A stretch of DNA of 64,000 nt from Scatosoma sp045650185. Its GTDB lineage: Bacteria > Bacillota > Clostridia > Christensenellales > Borkfalkiaceae. Position numbers and translations under genes: made by a program. Positions 49,546 through 57,277 of this stretch are shown here, one piece after another. The notes under the pieces were generated by a model. The model did not search any database, was not told where the DNA came from, and saw only the letters and a program-made list of their open reading frames with translations. Position 1 is the stretch's first letter; every line of letters begins with the position of its first letter. Location of the stretch: contig JAZRQY010000001.1 in the NCBI GenBank assembly GCA_045650185.1, positions 1-64,000 of the forward strand. The letters run 5' to 3'.

Positions 49546-50361
49546 ATGGATAAATTTACGACGGAATCGGTGAAAAACTTTGAAACCGAAGTGGATTATA
49601 CAACGGTACTTGACAATTTTGAAGGGCCGTTGGACTTATTGCTGTATTTAATAGAAAAGGCAAGAATTGAAATCAAAGACGTCTTTGTTTCGCAGGTAAC
49701 CGAGCAATTCCTTGAATATATGAAGGGGTTGCCTTACATAGACCTGGATAAAGCCAGCGAATACCTCTTAATAGCCTCAACGATTATTCATATAAAAGCG
49801 AGAAGGTTATTACCTGTTGAGGAAGAAGATTGGCAGGATGATGATTACGATTATGGCGACGAGGGCAACCAGCTGATTCAAGCCTTGAAGGAAGAATACG
49901 AGCTGTTGCAACACGGTGCAGAAAAACTCCGTGAGGTTGAAACGGTAGGGTATTACTTCAAAGAGCCGGACAAGGATTTTTCCGAGGTACAAATCAAGTA
50001 CAAGGATTTTAGTCTTGACGGAATGGTGAAAGCCTTAAACGATATGCTGTTGCGCCGTGACGCTATGGAGCGTAAAAAACCCATATCAAGGCGTATTCCT
50101 AAGGATAAATTCACCGTAAAGGACAAAATCAAGTACGTTCTTGGCATTATTAAGGAAAAGGACGAAGTGGACTTCGAGGCGCTGTTCGCAGACGACGCTA
50201 CCGTACCTGAAATCGTAACCACTTTCCAGGCTTTGTTAGAGCTTTTGAAACATCAATTTGTCATCGTTGAGCAACCAGAGCTCTTTTCAAAAATAATGAT
50301 AAAGAAAAATCCAAATAAAGGCGAGGAAGAAGAAATTGGAGAAATTGACGAATATAATTGA
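49546..50361 (+). CDS. scpA: Segregation and condensation protein A
   Basis: A 271-residue kleisin of the SMC-ScpAB condensin. The N-terminal DNFEGPLDLLLYLIEKARIEI and EYLLIASTIIHIKARRLLP motifs bind SMC; the C-terminal winged helix (ALFADDATVPEIVTTFQALLELLK) follows. The ATG at 49546 fits the family start; a TTG at 49525 would overlap the protease gene. It overlaps scpB. Confidence 0.95.
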   Translation: MDKFTTESVKNFETEVDYTTVLDNFEGPLDLLLYLIEKARIEIKDVFVSQVTEQFLEYMKGLPYIDLDKASEYLLIASTIIHIKARRLLPVEEEDWQDDDYDYGDEGNQLIQALKEEYELLQHGAEKLREVETVGYYFKEPDKDFSEVQIKYKDFSLDGMVKALNDMLLRRDAMERKKPISRRIPKDKFTVKDKIKYVLGIIKEKDEVDFEALFADDATVPEIVTTFQALLELLKHQFVIVEQPELFSKIMIKKNPNKGEEEEIGEIDEYN

Positions 50362-51001
50362 GGCGATTTTGTTCGCATCCGGCGAAGCGGTAGAGGTAGA
50401 TATCTTCCGCGAGAAATTGCAGGTATCTAAAATTGAAATGGACAAGGCAATTCGTAAGTTGCAAAACAAGTATTCTGGTGACAACGGCATTTATTTACTG
50501 TATTTTAACCACAAACTGCAAATGGCAACGAATCCCGAATACAAGGAAGCTATCGCTTCGGTATTGACTCCTATTCGCGAAAAGGAATTTACGGCTACCA
50601 TTTTGGAATGTGCCGCTATTATCGCGTACAAGCAACCGATTACCCGTACAGACCTCGAAAAAATCCGCAACGGCAGAAGCAGCGATTATGCGATTACCAC
50701 GCTGATGACCTTGGATATGATCGAGCCGGTCGGCAGAAAAGACTCCCCCGGTAAACCCGTCCTCTACGGCACGACGGATAGCTTCTTAAAGCGTTTTAAG
50801 CTTCGTTCTATCAAGGAATTGCCTGATTATGAGGAATTCTTGAGAAAGCTTGCAGACATCAATTCTTGGGAATCTTTAAAGCCTGCTGACGACGAAGGGT
50901 ATCTGTATGAAAAAGAGGAATACAATCCCGAAGAAGACGAAGATTTGTCACAGGCTACCGCAACGGAAGATGCTGTTGAGGTCGAAGAAAATAACGACTA
51001 A
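50336..51001 (+). CDS. scpB: Segregation and condensation protein B
   Basis: A 221-residue protein with two winged-helix domains (IIEAILFASGEAVEVD, ILECAAIIAYKQPITRTDLEKIRNGRSSDYAI, GRKDSPGKPVLYGTTDSFLKRF). The start is TTG at 50336, inside the scpA end, so translation is coupled. The C-terminus is acidic. Confidence 0.94.
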   Translation: MEKLTNIIEAILFASGEAVEVDIFREKLQVSKIEMDKAIRKLQNKYSGDNGIYLLYFNHKLQMATNPEYKEAIASVLTPIREKEFTATILECAAIIAYKQPITRTDLEKIRNGRSSDYAITTLMTLDMIEPVGRKDSPGKPVLYGTTDSFLKRFKLRSIKELPDYEEFLRKLADINSWESLKPADDEGYLYEKEEYNPEEDEDLSQATATEDAVEVEENND

Positions 51002-51019
51002 ACTTACATAATTCTATAA

Positions 51020-51060
51020 AAAACTGCCCATATTTTGGATATGGGCAGTTTTCTTATTTT
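51020..51060 (+). terminator. Terminator after scpB overlapping the next start codon
   Basis: A perfect 13-bp stem (AAAACTGCCCATA / TATGGGCAGTTTT) with a 7-nt loop, followed by CTTATTTTTC. The ATG at 51041 of the following gene lies within the right arm. Confidence 0.85.
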
Positions 51061-51565
51061 TCTGGGTATAGCGCTCTTACTGCTCTTACCTATTTGTATA
51101 AGCGTAGACCTATATTTTGACGTCGTTAGCGGGAAAATCGGCTGTCGGATTTCCCTCTATCAAAAAATAAAACTGCTTGGCGGTTATTTTACGCCGTGCG
51201 CAGGTGGATTTGCCTTGCATGTTTCCGATAAAAAGGCAAAGCTGTTCACTTACGAGCAAATCGAGGCGGGCAGAAGGCAATTATCCTTCGAGAGTAGGCT
51301 TAGAGTTACTTCGATGCGTTGGATTGCTGAAATTGCACCTGAATACCTATTCGGCGTATGGACGATAGACAATCTATTCAAAACGATTTTCTTCTATCAA
51401 AGGGAAAAACCGATTTTGGAAAGCGCAATCTATTTAAAGGAAAGCGGTTTTCGTGTTTTTACGCGTGCGTGTCTGCGGTTCAACTCGTTGACGATGCTGC
51501 TGGGTTTGGTGGAATACTTATATAGGAGGGTGAAAGGATGTCAGAAGAGAAAATCAGCAACTTAA
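51041..51565 (+). CDS. DUF2953-like membrane-associated protein
   Basis: A 174-residue protein with one N-terminal membrane helix (FLIFLGIALLLLLPICISV), then a beta-rich part (VDLYFDVVSGKIGCRISLY). It sits between scpB and gerW/ytfJ, the place of the DUF2953 gene in Bacillus and Clostridia. The start codon and first ten residues are read from a terminator hairpin, and no ribosome binding site is free, so translation should be weak or coupled to melting of that hairpin. It overlaps the next gene by 28 bp. Confidence 0.7.
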   Translation: MGSFLIFLGIALLLLLPICISVDLYFDVVSGKIGCRISLYQKIKLLGGYFTPCAGGFALHVSDKKAKLFTYEQIEAGRRQLSFESRLRVTSMRWIAEIAPEYLFGVWTIDNLFKTIFFYQREKPILESAIYLKESGFRVFTRACLRFNSLTMLLGLVEYLYRRVKGCQKRKSAT

Positions 51566-51903
51566 TAGCATCTGGTACGGTAAATTTAGAAGAAATTATG
51601 GATGCAAACGCCGTTTTCGGTAAGCCGATTGTCACGGCGAGTGGTACGCAAATCATTCCATTTTTAAAAATAACCATCGGCAACTTATCGGGCGGTGGTG
51701 AGTACGGCGATCCAAAAACGATGAAAGGCTTGCAAAAAATCCCCTTTGCGGGTGGCAACGGGGCAGTAGTAAGCATGCGACCTCTTGGTTTTTTGGTGGA
51801 TAACGGCAAGCGTTGCCAGATACTGCGAGTGGCAGATGATGCGATAGACAACCTCGTGGAAAGAGCAAGCGAAATTTTAAAAACGGTTAGCGAAAAGGCT
51901 TAA
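51538..51903 (+). CDS. ytfJ: GerW/YtfJ-family sporulation protein
   Basis: A 121-residue protein with the family blocks MDANAVFGKPIVTASGTQIIP and GGGNGAVVSMRPLGFLVD (here AGGNGAVVSMRPLGFLV). In B. subtilis the homologue GerW/YtfJ is needed for germination of some spores. The ribosome binding site GGAGGGTGAAAGG is strong. It is followed 4 bp later by dacB. Confidence 0.93.
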   Translation: MSEEKISNLIASGTVNLEEIMDANAVFGKPIVTASGTQIIPFLKITIGNLSGGGEYGDPKTMKGLQKIPFAGGNGAVVSMRPLGFLVDNGKRCQILRVADDAIDNLVERASEILKTVSEKA

Positions 51904-51907
51904 GAAA

Positions 51908-52924
51908 ATGAGAAAAAGTAAAGCGTTATTCATTCTTTCGCTGTCGTTGTTATCCACTTTTTTGCCGATTGGTATAATACTTTCTCCCGTTTCCGCGAGG
52001 GCGCAAAGAATTTCCGCCGCAGAATGCGTCATGGAAGTGGACAGTCGTCGAATTCTATACCAAGAGCATGGGGACATTCGCTTGCCGATGGCAAGCACGA
52101 CGAAAATTGCAACGGCGATTTCGGTGATTGATTCTGGCATAGAAGTCGAAACGACCGTTTCCATACCGCACAATGCGGTCGGCGTAGAAGGCTCATCCGT
52201 ATATTTGAAGGAAGGGGATGAATATTCTATAAAAGACCTGCTTTATGGGCTAATGTTGCGCTCTGGCAACGATTGCGCCGTTGCTTTGGCAGAAACGGTT
52301 GACGGAAGCGTGGGTGCGTTCTCTACACGTATGAACGAAACAGCGGAGCGAGCAGGGGCATTAAACACGCATTTTGTAAATCCGCACGGCTTACCTGCAA
52401 AATTGCATTATACAACGGCGGTGGACTTATCGCTGATTACGTCCTACGCGATGGAAAATCCGCTGTTTTGTTCTATCGTTTCAACAAAATATTATAAGGA
52501 TAGGGCGTGGCAGAACAAAAATAAAATGTTGACCCAGTACGAAGGCGCAATCGGCGTAAAAACGGGCTACACAAAAGAGGCAGGGAAATGCTTGGTGAGC
52601 GCCGCCGAACGAAATGGAATGCGGCTTGTCGTCACCGTTTTAAATTGTCCTACGGCATACGAACGAACGAAAGCCTTATTCGACGACGCTTTCAAAAAAT
52701 ATACTAGAAAGCGATTGTTGGGCGCAGAAGAGGTGGTGAGTTTTGACGGTGGTGAGGGGGTTGCAGGGCAAGACTATTACTTTCCTTTAATGGAAGGGGA
52801 AGAAGAGCATATAGAAATTGTCGCAAAACCGTTCGTTTGCGCCGAAAACAAAAAAATCGTGGGGCAATTTGAAATATATCTTTTAAAACGATTGCTTTTT
52901 TGCGGAAATTTATATAAACTATAA
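51908..52924 (+). CDS. dacB: D-alanyl-D-alanine carboxypeptidase (DacB-like)
   Basis: A 338-residue PBP5-type protein with an N-terminal signal peptide. Motifs are SxxK in MASTTKIATAI, SGN in LRSGNDCAV and KTG in VKTGYTKEAGK. The C-terminal domain is shorter than in the DacF-like enzyme at 46 kb. In Bacillus, dacB with spmA and spmB shapes the spore cortex; spmAB are absent here, and rluB follows directly. Confidence 0.92.
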   Translation: MRKSKALFILSLSLLSTFLPIGIILSPVSARAQRISAAECVMEVDSRRILYQEHGDIRLPMASTTKIATAISVIDSGIEVETTVSIPHNAVGVEGSSVYLKEGDEYSIKDLLYGLMLRSGNDCAVALAETVDGSVGAFSTRMNETAERAGALNTHFVNPHGLPAKLHYTTAVDLSLITSYAMENPLFCSIVSTKYYKDRAWQNKNKMLTQYEGAIGVKTGYTKEAGKCLVSAAERNGMRLVVTVLNCPTAYERTKALFDDAFKKYTRKRLLGAEEVVSFDGGEGVAGQDYYFPLMEGEEEHIEIVAKPFVCAENKKIVGQFEIYLLKRLLFCGNLYKL

Positions 52925-52953
52925 ATAGCACAAATAAAGTGGGTACGAAAGAT

Positions 52954-53658
52954 ATGCGAATTAATAAATTTTTAGCGGATATGGGCGTTGCCAGTCGTCG
53001 CCGCGCTGACGAAATGATTAAAAATTGTCGTGTCACCATCAACGGTGAGCTTGCGACTTTGGGAACGAGCGTGCAGGAAACGGACGTCGTTTGCTTGGAC
53101 AACGTTGTCATCGAGCGTAAGGAACAAACGCCGGAATATTATATTATGAATAAACCGAAAGGATACGTTTGTACGGCGAAGGACGATCGTGGTAGAAAGA
53201 CGGTTATGCAACTCCTCCCTGAAGGCATTGGAAGAGTGTTCCCCGTAGGGCGTTTGGATTACGCTACCGAAGGCTTGTTGCTTTTTACCAACGACGGCGA
53301 CCTTGCCTATCGCTTGACGCATCCTACCAGCGAAATCCCCAAAACCTATATGGCAAAAATCGAGGGGACGATGACCGAAAAGGACTTGAATCCTATCCGC
53401 TCCGGCATTGAATTGGACGGAGTCTTGACCAAAAAATGTAAGGCGCATATCGTGGAAACGCATAAGGAGTACACTAAAGTCCACATTACCATTACGGAAG
53501 GCAAAAATCGTCAAGTGCGCCGTATGTTTGAGGCAATCGGTAAAAACGTTGCCCTCTTAAAACGTGTTAGCATCGGACAATTAAAGCTGTCTGGTTTGGA
53601 TAGAGGTGAGGTTCGACCTCTGACGGAAATGGAAATTGCCTATTTGCAGAATTTATAA
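52954..53658 (+). CDS. rluB: Ribosomal large-subunit pseudouridine synthase RluB-like
   Basis: A 234-residue protein with an S4 domain (MRINKFLADMGVASRRRADEMI) and the RsuA/RluB catalytic motif GRLDYATEGLLLFTNDGDLAYRLTHP, with the catalytic Asp after GRL. The NRQVRRMFEAIG block is intact. The ATG at 52954 matches the family start; a GTG at 52939 is possible. Confidence 0.94.
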   Translation: MRINKFLADMGVASRRRADEMIKNCRVTINGELATLGTSVQETDVVCLDNVVIERKEQTPEYYIMNKPKGYVCTAKDDRGRKTVMQLLPEGIGRVFPVGRLDYATEGLLLFTNDGDLAYRLTHPTSEIPKTYMAKIEGTMTEKDLNPIRSGIELDGVLTKKCKAHIVETHKEYTKVHITITEGKNRQVRRMFEAIGKNVALLKRVSIGQLKLSGLDRGEVRPLTEMEIAYLQNL

Positions 53659-53660
53659 AA

Positions 53661-53693
53661 AAAATACCTGTCGAATGACAGGTATTTTGCTTT
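53661..53693. terminator. Bidirectional terminator between rluB and lexA
   Basis: A perfect 12-bp stem (AAAATACCTGTC / GACAGGTATTTT) with a GAAT loop and T-rich flanks on both strands. Confidence 0.9.
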
Positions 53694-53702
53694 TTAATAG
53701 AC

Positions 53703-54299
53703 TTAAGCGCGATAATTGCGCATTAAACCGACAACTTTACCGATGATGGAAACTTCTCCGTTTTCATAAACCATATCGGAGAGGGACTCGTTTTCAGGGT
53801 GCAGAATGATTTGTCCATTTTTGCGGTAGAAGCGCTTTACGGTGGCGGAATCTTCCACCAAAGCAACGACAATTTCGCCGTTTTCTGCCGTCTGCTGACG
53901 ACGAACGATGATTTTATCACCGTCAAAAATACCAGCGTCAATCATCGACGTGCCTTGTACACGCAACATAAACAGCTCGTCGCCTTTAAACTCACCCGTA
54001 GGGAAGGTGTAGTAGTCCTCGTAATTTTCGTAGGCAAAGATAGGCTGACCTGCGGTTACCGTACCGATAAGGGGAATGCTTACGCCGGATCCTCTGCCGA
54101 TAGAAACGGAACGCTTCTTTTTGTCCGTTTTACTCAAGTAGCCTTTATCGCGCAAACGCTCCAGATAAGTATGTACAGTAGCGGTCGATTTGATATTACA
54201 TTCTTGGCCGATTTCGCGTACGGAAGGGGTGTAGCCGTTTTCTTCTTGGAATTTACGGATATAGTCCATTACTTTCGTCAATTTTTCTTCGCGTATCAT
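53703..54299 (-). CDS. lexA: LexA repressor
   Basis: A 198-residue SOS repressor. The N-terminal winged helix (YTPSVREIGQECNIKSTATVHTYLERLRDKG) and the C-terminal S24 peptidase domain are complete: cleavage site TVTAGQP, catalytic Ser in GTSMIDAGI and Lys in SATVKRFY. AGGAG precedes the ATG at 54299. The promoter (-10 TATAAT, 54345-54350; -35 TTGATT, 54368-54373, minus strand) overlaps a LexA box, so lexA is autoregulated. Confidence 0.96.
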   Translation of the reverse strand: MIREEKLTKVMDYIRKFQEENGYTPSVREIGQECNIKSTATVHTYLERLRDKGYLSKTDKKKRSVSIGRGSGVSIPLIGTVTAGQPIFAYENYEDYYTFPTGEFKGDELFMLRVQGTSMIDAGIFDGDKIIVRRQQTAENGEIVVALVEDSATVKRFYRKNGQIILHPENESLSDMVYENGEVSIIGKVVGLMRNYRA

Positions 54300-54367
54300 A
54301 AAGGTTTCTCCTATTATAATGTTTGGGGTACGCTTCCTGAGAACATTATAACATAATTTTTTTAATA

Positions 54368-54422
54368 AATCAAACATATGTTCATATAAAAATGTTGATT
54401 TTTTTATTTTTTCTGCTATAAT
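54368..54422. promoter_or_regulatory. Divergent promoters with shared SOS (LexA) box
   Basis: CAAAC-ATAT-GTTCA at 54371-54384 matches the Gram-positive LexA box CGAAC-N4-GTTCG except at one position per arm. It overlaps the lexA -35 element (54368-54373). It lies 11 bp upstream of the right-facing promoter TTGATT (54395-54400) / TATAAT (54417-54422, 16-bp spacer) of the small Cys-rich gene. Confidence 0.8.
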
Positions 54423-54452
54423 ATTGTAAAAGAGCTGTTTTGGAGGCAGAAA

Positions 54453-54641
54453 ATGGAAACGAAAAGAGATAAGTGCGTTTTATATGATAGAGAGTGTATC
54501 GACTGCATGGAATGTCAAATGTGCGATTTAGATCCGTTAAAGTTTTGCGACAACTGCGGGAAATGCATTGAATTTGACGACGTCGCATCGATAAAAATTG
54601 ACAAAATATATTTAGATCCGAAAGAATACGACGGAAAGTAA
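54453..54641 (+). CDS. 62-residue Cys-rich protein, divergent from lexA
   Basis: A small protein with eight cysteines: a CxxxxxxCxxCxxCxxC set (residues 8-24) and CxxCxxC (residues 32-38, FCDNCGKC). The first cluster resembles a rubredoxin- or zinc-binding knuckle and the second an iron-sulfur or zinc site. The remainder is acidic (DPKEYDGK at the end). GGAGG precedes the ATG. It has its own promoter and terminator and shares the SOS box region with lexA. I do not recognise a named family. Confidence 0.8.
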   Translation: METKRDKCVLYDRECIDCMECQMCDLDPLKFCDNCGKCIEFDDVASIKIDKIYLDPKEYDGK

Positions 54642-54642
54642 A

Positions 54643-54672
54643 AAAAATCACCCAGACATGGGTGATTTTTTA
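54643..54672. terminator. Bidirectional terminator between the Cys-rich gene and hflX
   Basis: A 13-bp stem (AAAAAATCACCCA / TGGGTGATTTTTT) with a GACA loop. Confidence 0.9.
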
Positions 54673-54673
54673 T

Positions 54674-55912
54674 TTACTTTGCAAGAAAGGGGGTCAACTT
54701 ATCCGCGTACCTTGAGGGAATGACGACGGAAACCTCTTCTCCGTCATCGTTGAAGGTAGCAGAGCGCTCGGTCAGGAAGGGCTTAATTTTTGCGTATTCG
54801 TTCATCTGCGCATATGGAACAAACAACTTACAGAAGTAAAAATCGTCCTTGAAACAATGTAAAATGGCTTTCTTTAAATCTTCAATGCCTTTTCCTGTCC
54901 TTGCGGAGATGGCGATGCTATCATGCGGCAAGGCGGTTTCGTCGTCCATATCTTCCGTTTTGTTCATAACGAGTAAAGTAGGGGAAGAAAAGCCCATTTC
55001 CTCTAAGGTTTGCAGAGTAGTTTGTCGCTGCATTTCGTATTCGCCAGTGGCATCGCATACGATCAGCGCCAAATCACAATGAAGGGCGCTTTCCAAAGTC
55101 GATTGAAAGGCGTCGATTAACTTGTGTGGCAGGTCTTGCAAGAAACCTACGGTATCTACAAGAGTAAATTCTACGTCCTCGATGGTAAAGGCTCTTGCAG
55201 TAGGGTCGAGGGTAGCAAACAGCTCGTTTTTGACGTAGACGTCAGAATTGGTGAGCAGATTCATCAGCGTAGACTTGCCTGTGTTGGTGTATCCGACCAA
55301 AGCAATTGTTTTTACGTTGTCCTTTTTTCTGCGCTCCGTCAGTAAAGAACGGCGCTGTTCCAGCTCTTTTAGCTTATTTTCAAGATATTTCAGCCGTCCG
55401 CGAATGTATCTACGGTCGGTTTCCAGCTTGGTTTCGCCGGGGCCTCTCGTGCCAACGCCGCCGCCCAGCCTTGAAAGTGCTTCACCTTTCCCTTTCAGGC
55501 GTGGATAGATATACTTTAATTGCGCCAGCTCGACCTGCAGTTTGCCTTCGGCGCTCCTTGCGTTTTTTGCAAAGATGTCTAAAATGAGGGTAGTGCGGTC
55601 TATGACTTTCTTATCCCCAAGCGCCGCAGAGATATTGAGAGTCTGCGAGGGAGAAAGTTCGCCATTGAATAGTACGGTAATCTCCAAGCCTTCTAAAATT
55701 TCATATAGCTGCGCGAGCTTTCCTTCTCCAATATAGGTGGCGGGGTTAACTTCGCGAATATTTTGGTAAATCGTACCTGCGTATACCGCGCCGGCGCTTT
55801 CGATGAGGGAAATGGCTTCCTCGTGCAAAACCTTGTATTTTTCCGCATTCTCACGCGTAATCGGCTGAATTATATAGATTTTTTCGATAAAATCCTTCTG
55901 TCTTTCTTCCAT
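54674..55912 (-). CDS. hflX: GTPase HflX
   Basis: A 412-residue ribosome-associated GTPase that rescues stalled 70S ribosomes. It has the HflX N-terminal domain with the glycine-rich linker (GGGVGTRGPGETKLETDRR), the G1 motif GYTNTGKST, G3 DTVGF and G4 NKTE. It follows the recombinase gene by 4 bp on the minus strand, so the two form an operon. Confidence 0.96.
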   Translation of the reverse strand: MEERQKDFIEKIYIIQPITRENAEKYKVLHEEAISLIESAGAVYAGTIYQNIREVNPATYIGEGKLAQLYEILEGLEITVLFNGELSPSQTLNISAALGDKKVIDRTTLILDIFAKNARSAEGKLQVELAQLKYIYPRLKGKGEALSRLGGGVGTRGPGETKLETDRRYIRGRLKYLENKLKELEQRRSLLTERRKKDNVKTIALVGYTNTGKSTLMNLLTNSDVYVKNELFATLDPTARAFTIEDVEFTLVDTVGFLQDLPHKLIDAFQSTLESALHCDLALIVCDATGEYEMQRQTTLQTLEEMGFSSPTLLVMNKTEDMDDETALPHDSIAISARTGKGIEDLKKAILHCFKDDFYFCKLFVPYAQMNEYAKIKPFLTERSATFNDDGEEVSVVIPSRYADKLTPFLAK

Positions 55913-55916
55913 TCCT

Positions 55917-56987
55917 TTAATCCTTTGACGGAGTATTCTCTGTTTCGTCTTCCGGACGGAGCTTTACAACGTTCGCAGCGCGCCTGCGATTTTCCTCGGT
56001 GATAGCGGCGTAGTGTTTTTTCGTAGTATTAACGTCGCGATGCCCTAAAACGTCCGCAACAATGTAAATGTCCTGAGTTTCGTTATACAAACGAGTACCG
56101 TACGTACTACGCAACTTGTGGGGAGTGATTTTCTTAAGCGGAGAAATGATTTTACAGTATTTTTTTACCAAAATCTCCACAGAGCGTACGTTTAACCGCT
56201 TATATTGCATAGAGAGGAAAAAGGCAGGTTCGTCGCTTGGAACTCTGACGTCGTTGCTTTTTTCGGCTATGTATTCCTGCAAAGCATAGCGAACCTCGTC
56301 GGAGAAGTATAAAATGGCTCTATTTCCGCCTTTTCTCGTGACCACGAAGGAATTATCGACAAAATTAAAGCTGTCGTTATCCAGCCCAACCAGCTCGCTG
56401 ATACGGATGCCCGTGCCTAAAAATAGGGTGATGATTGCGCGATCACGCACGGCGGTTTTGGTGTGGTAGTGCGCCGCGTGCTTAGATAAACCAGCGCCGC
56501 TTTCCGTGACGGTGAGCAGGTCGGAGACTTCATCCGCCTCTAAGCGGATGATTTCTCTATCGTGCTGTTTTGGCGTTTCTACCTTAGCCGCATTGTCCAC
56601 GCGAATTAAGCCACGAGAGAAGAAATATTTGAATAGTGCACGCACGGCAGACAATTTTCTCGCCTTGGCGCGTTCGTCGCAGGTCAGGCGCTTCCCGTTG
56701 TAGGTATAGCTGGAAAGATAGCTTAAAAACGCCTCGATATCATTGTGCTGTAAACGCTCTAAATCCTCCAAGGTGAGGTCGTCGATTTCCTTCTTGCGTA
56801 ACCGTCTTTTGCAGATAAAATCAAAGAAAATACGCAGGTCGTAGGCGTATTTTAACCGAGTTTGACTGCTTGTACGCGTTTCAATCCCCACAAAGTAGTC
56901 TTCGCAGAAGGGGGGGAGATCATTCAAAAGTTCCGCAATCTTGTCTAAATCGCTGATATTTCGTTGTAAATAATACGTAGTAGCCAT
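55917..56987 (-). CDS. XerC/XerD-type tyrosine recombinase
   Basis: A 356-residue recombinase with an N-terminal SAM-like core-binding domain and the catalytic set Arg (GTGIRISEL), Lys (VTRKGGN), His-x-x-Arg (HKLRSTYG), His (LGHRDV) and Tyr (KKHYA). Chromosomal context (next to hflX and lexA, no mobile-element neighbours) favours a housekeeping Xer or a single-copy integrase-like protein. The ATG at 56987 (MATTYYL) lies 6 bp after the -10 element, so its mRNA should be leaderless. An ATG 18 bp upstream lies inside the promoter. Confidence 0.92.
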   Translation of the reverse strand: MATTYYLQRNISDLDKIAELLNDLPPFCEDYFVGIETRTSSQTRLKYAYDLRIFFDFICKRRLRKKEIDDLTLEDLERLQHNDIEAFLSYLSSYTYNGKRLTCDERAKARKLSAVRALFKYFFSRGLIRVDNAAKVETPKQHDREIIRLEADEVSDLLTVTESGAGLSKHAAHYHTKTAVRDRAIITLFLGTGIRISELVGLDNDSFNFVDNSFVVTRKGGNRAILYFSDEVRYALQEYIAEKSNDVRVPSDEPAFFLSMQYKRLNVRSVEILVKKYCKIISPLKKITPHKLRSTYGTRLYNETQDIYIVADVLGHRDVNTTKKHYAAITEENRRRAANVVKLRPEDETENTPSKD

Positions 56988-56993
56988 ACTTGT

Positions 56994-57022
56994 ATTGTAC
57001 AGCATTTTAGGAGAAATGTCAA
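56994..57022 (-). promoter_or_regulatory. Promoter of the tyrosine recombinase gene
   Basis: On the minus strand TTGACA (57017-57022) and TACAAT (56994-56999) are 17 bp apart. The start codon begins 6 bp after the -10 element. Confidence 0.88.
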
Positions 57023-57089
57023 GATTTCCCGAAAAGTTATAAATTATTTTTATTGTAAAGCATCAAAAATGTAATGGTGGAGCAAAAAT

Positions 57090-57119
57090 AAAAACGAGAT
57101 GATAAAAAATCCCGTTTTT
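57090..57119. terminator. Terminator-like hairpin between the recombinase and GH13 genes
   Basis: AAAAACGAGAT pairs with ATCCCGTTTTT, with T-rich flanks. A second hairpin, CATTTCGTAAAA / TTTTACGAAATG, lies in the same 290-bp gap around 57176-57206 without a T-run. Otherwise I see nothing coding between 57006 and 57277. Confidence 0.65.
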
Positions 57120-57277
57120 CATAGACAGTTTTTTGGTTGTGGTGCAATTATGCGTTACATACATAGACAGACGAAACATTTCGTAAAACACAGCTTTTAC
57201 GAAATGTTAGCCGTAAAATATGCGAATTTCGAAAGGTTTTTGCTTTGAAACAATTATTTTTATAAAATGACGTTTCT

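Noticed and set aside
55917..56987. Integrase of a mobile element
   Set aside because: The gene is flanked by housekeeping genes (hflX operon, lexA), with no attachment site, tRNA target or cargo.
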